This document shows, one piece after another, positions 43,708 through 52,757 of a stretch of DNA of 64,000 bases. The DNA is taken from NCBI GenBank assembly GCA_001804815.1, contig MHBI01000001.1, positions 1-64,000 of the forward strand, given 5' to 3'. Each line of letters starts with the position of its first letter. Position 1 is the first letter of the stretch. The notes under the pieces were generated by a model. The model was given only the letters and a program-made list of their open reading frames with translations. It was not told the DNA's origin and searched no databases. The translations under genes and the position numbers were made by a program. The DNA comes from Lentisphaerae bacterium GWF2_50_93. GTDB taxonomy: Bacteria; Verrucomicrobiota; Lentisphaeria; Victivallales; GWF2-50-93.

Positions 43708-44811
43708 TTAAATATTCTTAATCAGTTCCTGCATTTCATCCTCCTGCGCCTCGATGGACTCCACCAGCTTGAACTGGGTGCGGCATCGGTCGAGGTTGTG
43801 TCCTTCGCGGTGGATCTTGAAATACGTGTCGCCTGAAAGGTAGTCGGTCAGGAACCTGAGCCCGATCTCGAAGGTTATGAGCTTGCCGCTGAAAGGCAGG
43901 TATTCGACCTCAGTCTTTGTCAGGAATTCCCCGGAGGCGTCCAGGTATCCCCTGGCAAGAGCCTCGAACATGTGCATCTGCATCTGTACCTGCGAAAGAT
44001 CTTTCTCGTCTTCGGCCGCCGGACTGGTGCTTGTCCGGACGAGATCACCGAAGTCATAGAGCGCAAGCCCGGGCATGACAGTATCGAGATCGATCACGCA
44101 CACGGCTTCACCAGTCTTTTCGTCGAGCAGGACATTGTTCAGCTTCGTGTCGTTATGGGTGATTCTCTCAGGGATCTTTCCTTCGCCGCACAGCCTGAGC
44201 AGTGTGGCAGCCATTTCCTTCTTCCTGATGGCGAACTTGATTTCCTTTTCTGCGGATTTCGCACGGCTGCAGATGTCCGCGGCCAGTGCCTTTTCAAACG
44301 CCTCGAACCGCTTGGGGGTGTTGTGGAAATCCGGGATGGTCTCATTCAGCCTGCCGCCGGGGAGATCTACAAGGTGCTTCTGGAAGTCGCCGAACGCCTT
44401 GGCGGCCTGGAACGCCTGTTCAATGGTTTCAATGATGTTATAGCTCTTCGTGTGCTCGACAAAAATATATGTCCGCCAGAAGTTCCCTGCCGGATCCTTT
44501 GCGTATGATTTTCCGTCGGCCGCCCTGATCAGGGAAAGTGTCCTGCGGGTGGCTTCGCCGGATGCGGAAAGTTTCTTCTGGATATGCGTTGTCACGCGAT
44601 CCACATTTTCCATCAATGCCGCCGGGTTCTTGAATATGTTGTGGTTGATCCTCTGGAGGATGTAGCGAACTTTCAAGCCACCCTGGTTGATGATCACCTC
44701 GAACGTGTCGTTTATGTGCCCTGAACCATACGGTGCGGCGCTGATATAGTCCCCGCTTATCTGGAAGTTCCGGCATATCGATTTGATGTCATGGCCCTTG
44801 TTTGAACTCAT
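43708..44811 (-). CDS. nahK: N-acetylhexosamine 1-kinase-like phosphotransferase
   Basis: 367 residues of the aminoglycoside phosphotransferase/choline kinase fold. GSGHINDTFEV, VRYILQRINHNIFKNP, the catalytic loop ITHNDTKLNNVLLD and the metal motif VIDLDTVMPG match NahK of the lacto-N-biose pathway. It would form GlcNAc or GalNAc 1-phosphate from ATP. ATG 44811 (after GGGAG) is preferred to the TTG one codon earlier. It sits between nucleotidyltransferase and epimerase genes, as expected for salvage to a nucleotide sugar. Lacto-N-biose phosphorylase itself is not in the window. Confidence 0.8.
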   Translation of the reverse strand: MSSNKGHDIKSICRNFQISGDYISAAPYGSGHINDTFEVIINQGGLKVRYILQRINHNIFKNPAALMENVDRVTTHIQKKLSASGEATRRTLSLIRAADGKSYAKDPAGNFWRTYIFVEHTKSYNIIETIEQAFQAAKAFGDFQKHLVDLPGGRLNETIPDFHNTPKRFEAFEKALAADICSRAKSAEKEIKFAIRKKEMAATLLRLCGEGKIPERITHNDTKLNNVLLDEKTGEAVCVIDLDTVMPGLALYDFGDLVRTSTSPAAEDEKDLSQVQMQMHMFEALARGYLDASGEFLTKTEVEYLPFSGKLITFEIGLRFLTDYLSGDTYFKIHREGHNLDRCRTQFKLVESIEAQEDEMQELIKNI

Positions 44812-44830
44812 CAATTTCTCCCAATTTGTT

Positions 44831-45733
44831 TTACAGTTTCCCGGGATATGCTCCCGAACTGATCAGTTTCCTGACGTTTTCAACTACTATAGGCTTGTCC
44901 TCCTTGTATGTCACACCGAACCACTGGTCCCTGCTCGGAAGAACCTTCACCCTGGCCTGTTTAGAGTTTATCAGCGTGCTGACAACTGTAGGTATGAAGA
45001 ATTCGGACTTCAAGTTGCCGATATTGTTTTTAAGGAATTCCGAGAACTGCTCGTCGAGATACCCGAAAAGCGAAGGGGTGAACCCCCACATGTTCATTGA
45101 GGCGATTTCGTTCCCGGCGAGTTTTGTCACTGCACCTTTTTCATCCGTGAACTTTGCGCCGTCTGCCGTCTTCTCTATTTTGGTTCGTTCCACGACTTCC
45201 ACGAGATGTCCTGTTGAGTCGCTTCTACATACTCCGCGGGCCACATGCCCGTGTTCGGAAAGTGTTTTCATCAGCTCGAAGCCGACCATGAAATATTCCT
45301 CGGGGTTACCGCTTTTTGCCTTTGAAAGCTCGCTCCCGAGAAGTTCGTAGCCGCAGCGTCCGTAGAAGTCGTCGGCGTTGATCACGGCGAAAGGTTCCCT
45401 GACTGCGTCCTTCGCAACAAGGACGGCGTGCCCGGTCCCCCATGGCTTCTGGCGTCCTTCCGGAACCTTGTATCCGGAGGGCAGGGCATCGAGCTCCTGG
45501 AAGACGTACTCTGTCTTTATTTTCGATTCAAAACGGCTGCCGATGCACTCGCGGAAAGTCTGCTCGATGTCCTTGCGGATCACGAACACAACTTTCCCGA
45601 ATCCGGCGCGTATCGCATCGTATATCGAATAGTCGATTATTATCTGGCCGGATGGTCCGACCGGATCAATCTGCTTGAGTCCGCCGTAGCGGCTGCCTAT
45701 CCCTGCTGCAAGAACTAAAAGTGTTGGTTTCAT
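44831..45733 (-). CDS. Sugar-phosphate nucleotidyltransferase
   Basis: 300 residues. The signature LVLAAGIGSRYGGLKQIDPVGPSGQ matches nucleotidyltransferases, followed by WGTGHAVLVAKDAV and INADDFYGRCGYELL. It would join a sugar 1-phosphate to a nucleotide, here probably the product of the adjacent NahK. ATG 45733 follows GGAG. Whether it uses UTP or another nucleotide is not visible. Confidence 0.82.
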   Translation of the reverse strand: MKPTLLVLAAGIGSRYGGLKQIDPVGPSGQIIIDYSIYDAIRAGFGKVVFVIRKDIEQTFRECIGSRFESKIKTEYVFQELDALPSGYKVPEGRQKPWGTGHAVLVAKDAVREPFAVINADDFYGRCGYELLGSELSKAKSGNPEEYFMVGFELMKTLSEHGHVARGVCRSDSTGHLVEVVERTKIEKTADGAKFTDEKGAVTKLAGNEIASMNMWGFTPSLFGYLDEQFSEFLKNNIGNLKSEFFIPTVVSTLINSKQARVKVLPSRDQWFGVTYKEDKPIVVENVRKLISSGAYPGKL

Positions 45734-45750
45734 CAATCATTCTCCATTTT

Positions 45751-45773
45751 AAATTTTTGTTTCACAAAAATTT
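45751..45773 (-). terminator. Intra-operon hairpin
   Basis: AAATTTTTGT ttc ACAAAAATTT is a perfect ten-base stem between the PIG-L and nucleotidyltransferase genes. It could cause partial termination or protect the mRNA, changing the ratio of upstream to downstream products. Confidence 0.5.
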
Positions 45774-45775
45774 AT

Positions 45776-46624
45776 TCACGAAAATTTATTAATCCTCGAC
45801 TTGACGTCTCCCTTGAACCTCTCAATTGCATCGACCGTGAAATCCGCGACGGAAAGCTTTGTGTTCCTTATGAGAGGTGTCAGGTCCATCGCGAAAATAA
45901 GCGAGTCGCATTCATCGGTCTCGTGCGAAGCGAAGAATGTCGCGTTTGCCAGCCTTCGGCCTATCGCTGCAAGGTCGTATCTCTTGCCGCCGGTGATCTG
46001 CGAGTCGAAGACACCCAGCGTTGCAGATGCGATATTCTTGAATTCAGATGCAGGCAGGACGACTTTCTCATCGTCGCACAGCCAGTCGAGGTTCCTCCAT
46101 ACTTCGCATCCATAGACCTTTGCGGGCCTGTCATTTTCCGGAAGCATCCTCAATGCCTCGATGGCCCGGAGGACGCAGGCGACATGGGTATCATGCTTGT
46201 CAGCGGGATTGTGCAGGTAGACGACCTGCGGCCTGCTTTCCGCGAGTATCGCAGAAATATCCTCTACAACTTCCTTGCCGGACGGGTTTTTCACCACAGA
46301 ACTCGGATAGGCGAGCTGTATCTGGACCGAATAATCGCCAATGGACGCGGCCTTCCTCTGCTCGGAGATCCTGATTTCCTTCATCTGTTCGTCCGTGTAG
46401 TCCTTGTAGATGCCGGAACGCGGGCTGCCGGCGCCGTCAGTGACTATCACGCTTGAGAACCATTTGTCGCTCCTGCCAAAACATTCGGCAATGCCGTTGT
46501 AGGCGAATATCTCCGTGTCGTCCTGGTGCGCCGCTATGCTCAGGTGCGTGGTGCGCTTGAGCGCCTCAGGCACGGTTGAACCGTTCGGAACGAAAACATC
46601 TGCTTTTTTGCTTTTCAATTTCAT
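45776..46624 (-). CDS. PIG-L/LmbE family deacetylase
   Basis: 282 residues. The zinc motif AAHQDDTEI (HxDD) and the distal HNPADKHDTHVA are the PIG-L hallmarks. VIVTDGAGSPRSG follows the first motif. The family removes N-acetyl groups from GlcNAc-containing compounds. Within this operon it may deacetylate an N-acetylhexosamine or its derivative. No signal peptide, so cytoplasmic. It is one base from the oxidoreductase gene. Confidence 0.85.
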   Translation of the reverse strand: MKLKSKKADVFVPNGSTVPEALKRTTHLSIAAHQDDTEIFAYNGIAECFGRSDKWFSSVIVTDGAGSPRSGIYKDYTDEQMKEIRISEQRKAASIGDYSVQIQLAYPSSVVKNPSGKEVVEDISAILAESRPQVVYLHNPADKHDTHVACVLRAIEALRMLPENDRPAKVYGCEVWRNLDWLCDDEKVVLPASEFKNIASATLGVFDSQITGGKRYDLAAIGRRLANATFFASHETDECDSLIFAMDLTPLIRNTKLSVADFTVDAIERFKGDVKSRINKFS

Positions 46625-46625
46625 G

Positions 46626-47801
46626 TTATTTCATCCCCAGTTTTGAAAAATACCTCTCAATATCGGGCTTGAGCTTCGGAATGTCAAAAGGCTTTCCTCC
46701 GGATCTTATTGATTCCGCGCCCATGCAGCCGGTGGCCACGCTGTATCTCGATGCTATCGGGGAAGTGTATGGAGTCCTGCCCTTTCGGATATAATCAATG
46801 AATCCGCCTACGATCTTCTCGTCGGCTCCGCCATGCCCTCCCATGTCCCTGCCGAAAACGTAGCTCTTGTCGCCCTTCAGCCTGGAACCGTCGCATCTGC
46901 TGTTCCAGACTTCTATTGAGCAATGGTCTCCGAAGTCGCCATAGTTTTCAATGCGGCCTTTGGTGCCGATGATCGTGTAGTTCCTGCAGGAGTCAGGAGT
47001 GAAGAAGCACTGCAGGTATGTCGCCTGGACGCCGTTGTCGAGCTGCATGAGGATCATGTTCTGATCCTCGACATCGATCTTAGGGCTGAACCCAGTCTGC
47101 TTCAACGGCGGCCAGTGCTTTGCGTTGAAGGATGCGCATCCTTTCTCAGAAGCCTTCCGCCTTTTGCATTTGTCGTAGACTGAAAGGTTGCCGAATCCTG
47201 TAACTCTCTTGGTGTATGCACCGGCAAGCCAGTGGATCACGTCGATGTCGTGCGCGCCCTTCTGGAGCAGCAGGCTGGTCGTATATTTCCTTTCCGAATG
47301 CCAGTCCCTGAAATACGCGTCGCCGCCGTAGGAGACGAAATGCCTGCACCATATCGCCTTCACTTCGCCAATCGTGCCGCTGTCGATTATCTCCTTCATC
47401 TTATGGACAAACCGCATGTAGCGCATGTTGTGCCCTAGGAAAAGCTTCGTCCTGTTTTTTCTGGCGGCATCAAGTATCCTGTCGCACCCCTTTATCGTTA
47501 TCGCCATTGGCTTTTCAAGATACACCGGGATCTTCAGGTTCAACGCCGCAATCGCCTGCTCCTCATGGCAGAAGTCCGGAGACGTAACGAAGACCGCATC
47601 GAGTTTTTCCGCCTGGAGCATTTTCCTGTAGTCCTTGTAGACGGCGACCTCCGGGCCGATCCTTCCCTTGAACCTTTCAAGCGCAGTGTCCGAGATGTCG
47701 GCTCCTGCGACGATTCTTATCCCCTCTGCAGGCCTGTGAGCCGAAAATGCGAGCTGGCCTCTTCCCCATGCGCCTATCAAACCAATCTTGAATTCTTTCA
47801 T
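46626..47801 (-). CDS. Gfo/Idh/MocA family oxidoreductase
   Basis: 391 residues. The Rossmann site IGLIGAWGRGQLAFSAH, the DAVFVTSPDFCHEEQAIAAL stretch, and the YLEKPMAI catalytic EKP motif are present. The long C-terminal domain includes HDIDVIHWLAG. It would oxidise or epimerise a sugar with NAD(P). AAAGGA precedes ATG 47801. Its operon position suggests an amino-sugar or acetamido-sugar substrate. Confidence 0.87.
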   Translation of the reverse strand: MKEFKIGLIGAWGRGQLAFSAHRPAEGIRIVAGADISDTALERFKGRIGPEVAVYKDYRKMLQAEKLDAVFVTSPDFCHEEQAIAALNLKIPVYLEKPMAITIKGCDRILDAARKNRTKLFLGHNMRYMRFVHKMKEIIDSGTIGEVKAIWCRHFVSYGGDAYFRDWHSERKYTTSLLLQKGAHDIDVIHWLAGAYTKRVTGFGNLSVYDKCKRRKASEKGCASFNAKHWPPLKQTGFSPKIDVEDQNMILMQLDNGVQATYLQCFFTPDSCRNYTIIGTKGRIENYGDFGDHCSIEVWNSRCDGSRLKGDKSYVFGRDMGGHGGADEKIVGGFIDYIRKGRTPYTSPIASRYSVATGCMGAESIRSGGKPFDIPKLKPDIERYFSKLGMK

Positions 47802-47852
47802 TATAAAAATCCTTTCAGTATTTTTATTATCCAGTAAATCCTGTTATCCTGT

Positions 47853-49253
47853 CTAGTCTTTTATCTTGGGCAAACTGGCGGCCGCGACCGCCTGTCCATG
47901 CCTTTTCATCTTTTCGTCCGGTGTCCTGAAATTTATTTTCCCCGCAAGTTCGGGGAATTCGGCTTTCAAGACTTCCTGCGCCTTGGAAATTATTATCTCC
48001 CCGCCTGCGCCTGAACTGACCCTCCCCAGGAAAAGAAGATTCTTAATTTCATAGAACTGGGCGTACTGGGCGACGGCATATCCGAAGCATGTGCCAATAG
48101 TATTATAAATCTTCCTGGCACGAGGATCATCGGCCTTCATAAGACGTTGGACTTCGATAAGCTGTTCGGCAAAAGGTGTGCTTGAAGGAAAATTTATCCC
48201 CGCAGGGGAAGCGAGCCTCGCAACGGCCTGCTGCGAGAAGTACTGCACGCCGCATCCCCTGTCCCCGGACCATTCGTCAACAGGCGCACCTCCGCTGTAG
48301 TCGATCGGCGCGAACGCCAGCTCGTTCAGCCAGTCGGTTATGTTTCCAGCAGGGGTGACATATCCGGCGGCCAGGCTGGTGCCCATGGAAATACCCAGCA
48401 CGGAATTGTCATTGAGGGACATCGCGCCAGCAAGGGCCGTGACTTCCCCGTCGTTAACAACTATGAACGGGACATTCCATTCCTTCTGCAGGTCGATGAA
48501 CATGCTCCTTACTCCGCTCTTGAAATCCTCCTTTGAAACACCGCGGAAAAGCGATGCGACCCGAACCTGGTTGTCGACATACACGCCTGCGGAGCTTCCG
48601 CCTATCGCGTCCACCCTGGGAAGATGCGCCGCGGCTTTCTTGAGGGTTTCGTTTATGCCCGCCTTATGCCAGGAAGGGTCTTTCTGGAAATACGGATCCC
48701 AGGGTATTTCCTCGGTGAACACGACGTTGCCGTCGATGACTGCCGCGCACTTCCTGTCGGATCCGCCAAGATCAAATCCGATCCTGCAGCCGTCAAGATT
48801 GCCTCCGAGCGATACGGCCGTTTCCCTTTCCGCAGGCGCATTGCGCAGTTCGCAGGATGCGACCAGCATTTCCTTGCCGTAGATTTTTTCGCCCATGATC
48901 TCGTTGTCGAACTTCCTGTCGCCGCCCTTTGAATATATCCCGCTGATTTCACCGGCGAGTTTCGGACTCCCGGCGATGGTGATCTTCCATCCGCCCTTCA
49001 TCCACAGGAGATACTTGACCAGCCTTTCCACATACATCAGGTTCAGCTTGGAATAATTTGGTTCATCAGGAAGCACTTTCGTCCTGAACACGGAAACTGA
49101 GCCGTTGGTCCTCTCAAGGCATATCGCGATATCCACGCCCCTGCCGGACTTTTCGACGATACTGCCGTATTCCCTGTTCCACAGTACTGCCGGCGTAAAA
49201 CCGGGATCCAGCACCGGTGTGACTTTTGGTTTCACTTTGATCTTATCATTCAT
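47853..49253 (-). CDS. ROK-like sugar kinase/ASKHA protein
   Basis: 466 residues. CRIGFDLGGSDRKCAAVIDG is a phosphate-1 motif, AIGGSSAGVYVDN and VLGISMGTSLAAGYV follow, and LLFLGRVSSGAGGEII closes the nucleotide site. The ROK zinc motif (CxCG) is only hinted at by RGCGVQ, so this is a divergent, longer relative (usual ROK length is about 300). The first 165 residues form an extra domain (LNREYGSIVE-like, ERTNGSVSVFRTKV). It is the first structural gene behind the LacI regulator. Phosphorylation of an amino sugar is inferred. Confidence 0.7.
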   Translation of the reverse strand: MNDKIKVKPKVTPVLDPGFTPAVLWNREYGSIVEKSGRGVDIAICLERTNGSVSVFRTKVLPDEPNYSKLNLMYVERLVKYLLWMKGGWKITIAGSPKLAGEISGIYSKGGDRKFDNEIMGEKIYGKEMLVASCELRNAPAERETAVSLGGNLDGCRIGFDLGGSDRKCAAVIDGNVVFTEEIPWDPYFQKDPSWHKAGINETLKKAAAHLPRVDAIGGSSAGVYVDNQVRVASLFRGVSKEDFKSGVRSMFIDLQKEWNVPFIVVNDGEVTALAGAMSLNDNSVLGISMGTSLAAGYVTPAGNITDWLNELAFAPIDYSGGAPVDEWSGDRGCGVQYFSQQAVARLASPAGINFPSSTPFAEQLIEVQRLMKADDPRARKIYNTIGTCFGYAVAQYAQFYEIKNLLFLGRVSSGAGGEIIISKAQEVLKAEFPELAGKINFRTPDEKMKRHGQAVAAASLPKIKD

Positions 49254-49331
49254 TTTCTTTTGCTCCGCAATATATTATTTTCGTATAGTTCGTGTATTTC
49301 GTGGTAAAAAATATTTTTCTGATTTGATTTC

Positions 49332-50315
49332 CTACGCCGAATCCCTGACGATCAGTTCGCAGTCGACCGACTCACCGGAGATAATCTTTTCACCGTCCAT
49401 TATCCTTTTTAGAAGATCAACGGATTTCTCGCCGAGTTCATCAAGATGGAGCCTGACCGTTGTCAGGGCAGGGGAGAAATACCTTGCGATCCTTATGTCG
49501 TCAAAGCCTATTACAGCTACGTCTTCCGGCACTTTATAGCCCTTGGACAATGCGGCCTTAATGAATCCTATCGCCAGGATGTCGTTGGCGCAGAGGACGC
49601 AGTCGGTGCCTGGCGCGGCTTTGAGCACGCGTTCAAAGGACGAGTAGCCGTCGTGGAAGGTGCTGCCCCCCTCGTCGAAATGGAGTCTTGATGAAATTGG
49701 TCCAAGTCCGGTACTGAAGCCCTCGCGTTTGCGCCTGTCGAAAATTCCGCCTACATATGCCGGATTCTTCCTGCCGGTATCGCGGAAGTATTTTCCCGCA
49801 AGCATCGCCCCTCGGGAGTTGTCAAAGGTTACGGCGCGCTGTTTTTCCTCCGACATATGGCCTATCACCACATATGGCAGGCCTGCGTTTTTCGCGGTTT
49901 TCACAAGTTCGGAAGACTCCGGCGTCCCGGCTGTCACTATTATGCCTGAGATGCTCCCATTGAGGATGATGTCCTTGCAGAATTCCATTGACCCCGGATA
50001 TATCGGATGGATCTGGAGCGGGTTGCTTCTGGAGGAGGTGGAACTGTTCACACCGAACATGATTTCGGTGATGAAATAGTCGGGTTCGCCCTTGATGAGC
50101 GGGGGGTAGAAGAAGGCGACTGTGTGGGATTTCCTGCCGATGAGGTTCCTGGCATGGTAGTTCGCCCGGTATCCGAGCGTTTCCGCCTTGGCGATGATCA
50201 TCCGCCTCGTCTTTTCGCTGATGCGCCCCTTCGTGCTGAATGCGCGCGACACCGTGGCCGTGGAGATTCCCAGCCTCGACGCGAATTCCTTGATGTTCAA
50301 CCTGCGGGTTTCCAT
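49332..50315 (-). CDS. LacI-family transcription regulator
   Basis: 327 residues. Helix-turn-helix at about 6-27 (NIKEFASRLGISTATVSRAF), hinge RMIIAKAETLGYRANYHARN, then a periplasmic-binding-like effector domain (SELVKTAKNAGLPYVVIGHM, VAVIGFDDIRIARYFSPAL). It would repress the amino-sugar operon that follows. A perfect palindromic operator is found directly upstream at 50325-50350. The effector is not known but should be a sugar of the operon. Confidence 0.92.
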   Translation of the reverse strand: METRRLNIKEFASRLGISTATVSRAFSTKGRISEKTRRMIIAKAETLGYRANYHARNLIGRKSHTVAFFYPPLIKGEPDYFITEIMFGVNSSTSSRSNPLQIHPIYPGSMEFCKDIILNGSISGIIVTAGTPESSELVKTAKNAGLPYVVIGHMSEEKQRAVTFDNSRGAMLAGKYFRDTGRKNPAYVGGIFDRRKREGFSTGLGPISSRLHFDEGGSTFHDGYSSFERVLKAAPGTDCVLCANDILAIGFIKAALSKGYKVPEDVAVIGFDDIRIARYFSPALTTVRLHLDELGEKSVDLLKRIMDGEKIISGESVDCELIVRDSA

Positions 50316-50324
50316 TTGCCTGCC

Positions 50325-50350
50325 ATTATGCGTAATCGTTTACGCATAAT
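50325..50350. promoter_or_regulatory. LacI-type operator upstream of the regulator
   Basis: ATTATGCGTAA tcgt TTACGCATAAT is an 11-base perfect inverted repeat with the central CG typical of LacI-family sites (TGCGTAATCGTTTACGCA). It lies ten bases before the lacI-type gene start, so autoregulation is likely. Confidence 0.85.
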
Positions 50351-50528
50351 TAAGCGCTGCTAACAGCATATTCAAGCAATGATGGATAAAAAATATAATT
50401 ATGAGATAAAGGAAAACAATTACGCATCTGTCCGGACTCCTTGCGTCGAGTATTGCCAGGGCCAGGACAGCCAGCCGGTTGCAAAAGGCGATCTGTTAGG
50501 ATATAATACAAACCACGGAGGGTATAAA

Positions 50529-50750
50529 ATGTCGGATGACGCCGTAGATGAAAAATTTATTAGCGACATGACCCAGGTCATGCCTAAGTTGTCCCATGAT
50601 GAGATAAAGACAATTCCTATCGTCTGCCCATGGTGCAACAAGATATACAAGGTCACCAAATGGCAGGTCTCCAGGGACAAGCGCACCGGCGTTTCGCATG
50701 GCATCTGCCCGCAGTGCTACCAAAAGATGAAGAAAAACGGTAGGCTGTGA
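50529..50750 (+). CDS. Small zinc-ribbon protein, copy 1
   Basis: 73 residues (MSDDAVDEKFISDMT). Two CxxC knuckles, VCPWCNKIY and SHGICPQC, are about 31 residues apart. CGGAGGG precedes ATG 50529; the longer in-frame start at 50379 lacks a site and the extra part is not conserved in the neighbour. Similar W-C...SHGICPxC motifs occur at the ends of some signalling proteins. A regulatory or adaptor role is a guess. Tandem with a paralogue. Confidence 0.7.
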   Translation: MSDDAVDEKFISDMTQVMPKLSHDEIKTIPIVCPWCNKIYKVTKWQVSRDKRTGVSHGICPQCYQKMKKNGRL

Positions 50751-50788
50751 TAAATTCAATCAATGACATTTCATAAGGAACTTGACAT

Positions 50789-51013
50789 ATGGCTGAGCCA
50801 GATAATGCAGAAACGACACAGAGAATCCACAGGGACGCCCTCAACATCAAGGAAATAAAGAAGATCCCAGTGGTCTGCCCCTGGTGCAACCAGGTTTTCA
50901 CCCTTGCCGGCTGCGAGGTCGGCAAAGGGGAGAAAACCGAGGTCTCTCACAAGATCTGCCCGAAATGCCTCAGGAAGGTCAAAAATTCCGGGGAACCTGA
51001 TTCTTCTAAGTAG
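50789..51013 (+). CDS. Small zinc-ribbon protein, copy 2
   Basis: 74 residues. IPVVCPWCNQVFTLAGCEVG and VSHKICPKCLRK align with the previous gene (IPIVCPWCNKIYKVTKWQVS, VSHGICPQCYQK), so a tandem duplication is clear. The last codons and stop (AAG TAG) are the first bases of a repeat element (AAGTAGG at 51008), so the C-terminus has been trimmed or fixed by the repeat. Confidence 0.7.
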   Translation: MAEPDNAETTQRIHRDALNIKEIKKIPVVCPWCNQVFTLAGCEVGKGEKTEVSHKICPKCLRKVKNSGEPDSSK

Positions 51014-51265
51014 GTACGGGCTTCAGCCTGTCCCATTCTTAGATTAAGATGCTACATGCCCCCTTCGACAAGCTCAGGACAGGAAAGCACGTACCTGCTT
51101 AACGCGCAAACATGCGCTACTGCTACAAACAAAATACGCACGTCATTACCTAGGTCTGAGAAACTTCTGCTGGGGTTAAACTTCCCTGCTAGGAGGATGA
51201 AAAACACCTCGTGCCGGTTTCGGTCCCGATGTTCATCTGGATGAACATCCACCGGCATACTTGCT
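51008..51265. repeat. Degenerate branched elements between the zinc ribbons and DUF58 gene
   Basis: AAGTAGGTACG (51008-51018) pairs with CGTACCTGCTT (51090-51100, one mismatch) around GGGC ttca GCCT and CCTGTCC / GGACAGG. A CCCTTCGACAAGCTCAGG phrase lies at about 51061. GCGCAAACATGCGC is at 51103. At 51212-51257, TGCCGGT / ACCGGCA encloses GATGTTCAT ctgg ATGAACATC. No gene is seen in 51014-51352. Confidence 0.7.
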
Positions 51266-51352
51266 TGCCATATTTCATAGGTTCCCTGATTGCCGGGTTT
51301 AAAACTGTGGAAAACCGCCTATTTTATCCCATGACAAAGGGAGTTGCAGGAA

Positions 51353-52696
51353 ATGAGGCGGATCACATCGTTCTACAAGGATTTCAGGAGGCGTTTCTAT
51401 GACGGCCCCGACTGGATCGAGCTGCCGTCGTATGTGAGGAATTCCTCCTACCGGTCGCCGACGCTCCTCCTTGTCGCCTGGGCCTACGCATTCTACACTT
51501 TGTTCCTGACCGTGCCTGGACGTATCATCATCGCCATAAGCTTCCTCATAGTCTCATACAGCCTTACGCTCCTCCAGAACCCGATCAGGATTCTCGCCTT
51601 CTCGCTTCTTGCGATATTCGCAACCGACTTCATAATAGGATTCCTCCTGAAGCCCCGTTTGAGGATACGCCGCGAAATTCCTGTCAGGGTGAGGGCAGGA
51701 TGTCCTGTCAGGGTGGATTATTATGTGAAGAACCTCAGGTCGATTCCGACGTGGAATATCAATCTCGACAACCATACGCCGAGTTCTTCGATAAAGCATT
51801 CCGACAATCCTGCGACCGCGGAATATATCGCGGCCGGCGCCGAGGTCAACCTCAGCACGTTCCTGATATCTGAAAGGCGCGGCGTCTACAATCTTCCTGC
51901 GACTATCGCGGATTCCACATTCCCTTTCGGGGTCTTCAGATGGACATCGCACGGGCATGACATACAGCGGCTCCTCATCTATCCCGACTACAGGAGCCTG
52001 AATTCCGTTGGGCTGCCTGTCGGACAGAGATACCAGAGGAACGCGATCGCGAGGATATCGAAGGTAGGCGAGTCAATGGAGTTCCTAGGCTGCCGCGAAT
52101 TCCGCACTGGCGACAATCCAAGGCACATACACTGGCCGAGCACGGCCCGTACGGGCGCACTTGTCGTACGCGAATTCCAGGAGGAATATCTTTCCAGGAT
52201 GGCGCTGATTGTCGACACGTCCGCCAGAGTTCCTAGTGCCCTAAGACGTTTCTTTACTATGAAGGAACATGCCCATACTGATCTTGAGGCTGCTCTTTCG
52301 CTGTCTGCTGCGGTTTCGGAGCATCTTCTGAAAGGGGATTTCGTCGTCGATATTTTCGCTGCGGGTCCGGAAGTCTACCATCTGAAGACCGGACGGAGCC
52401 TGGCTCAGTTTGAAAACATCCTCGACATACTTGCGTGCATAGATCCGTGTTCCGGGGAATGTTTCGGGGCGCTCAGGCCCGAAGTCCTCAACGAGATCGC
52501 GAGCATAGGCAGCGTGATCCTCATACTCCTGAAATGGGATGGGACGAGGGAGCGGCTGGTCAGCCAGCTGGCCGAATCCGGAACCGTGGTCAAGACGATC
52601 ATCGTATACGACAAGGTTGCCCCGCAGAATGCGCCGCATGATGCAGTAATCATCAACTGTGCGGACATACTGGCTGGGAATGTGAAGGATATATAA
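51353..52696 (+). CDS. DUF58 domain protein
   Basis: 447 residues. Two N-terminal membrane helices (about 40-100: LLLVAWAYAFYTLFLTV, IFATDFIIGFLL) are followed by a beta-rich part and the DUF58/vWA-like domain (EFLGCREFRTGDNPRHIHWP, TGALVVREFQEEYLSRMALI). DUF58 proteins usually act with a MoxR ATPase and a transglutaminase; the transglutaminase follows here, but no MoxR is visible in the window. AGGAA precedes ATG 51353. The role in cell-envelope or proteolytic maturation is unproven. Confidence 0.85.
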   Translation: MRRITSFYKDFRRRFYDGPDWIELPSYVRNSSYRSPTLLLVAWAYAFYTLFLTVPGRIIIAISFLIVSYSLTLLQNPIRILAFSLLAIFATDFIIGFLLKPRLRIRREIPVRVRAGCPVRVDYYVKNLRSIPTWNINLDNHTPSSSIKHSDNPATAEYIAAGAEVNLSTFLISERRGVYNLPATIADSTFPFGVFRWTSHGHDIQRLLIYPDYRSLNSVGLPVGQRYQRNAIARISKVGESMEFLGCREFRTGDNPRHIHWPSTARTGALVVREFQEEYLSRMALIVDTSARVPSALRRFFTMKEHAHTDLEAALSLSAAVSEHLLKGDFVVDIFAAGPEVYHLKTGRSLAQFENILDILACIDPCSGECFGALRPEVLNEIASIGSVILILLKWDGTRERLVSQLAESGTVVKTIIVYDKVAPQNAPHDAVIINCADILAGNVKDI

Positions 52697-52717
52697 AATC
52701 CAGGACTGGATTTTATA
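52692..52717 (+). terminator. Perfect hairpin after the DUF58 gene
   Basis: TATAAAATCCAG ga CTGGATTTTATA, a 12-base perfect stem, overlaps the stop codon at 52694-52696. The terminator call is moderate because no T run follows. Confidence 0.55.
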
Positions 52718-52757
52718 AACTATGAATAATATGGAATATTTTAAACAAAGTATGGAA

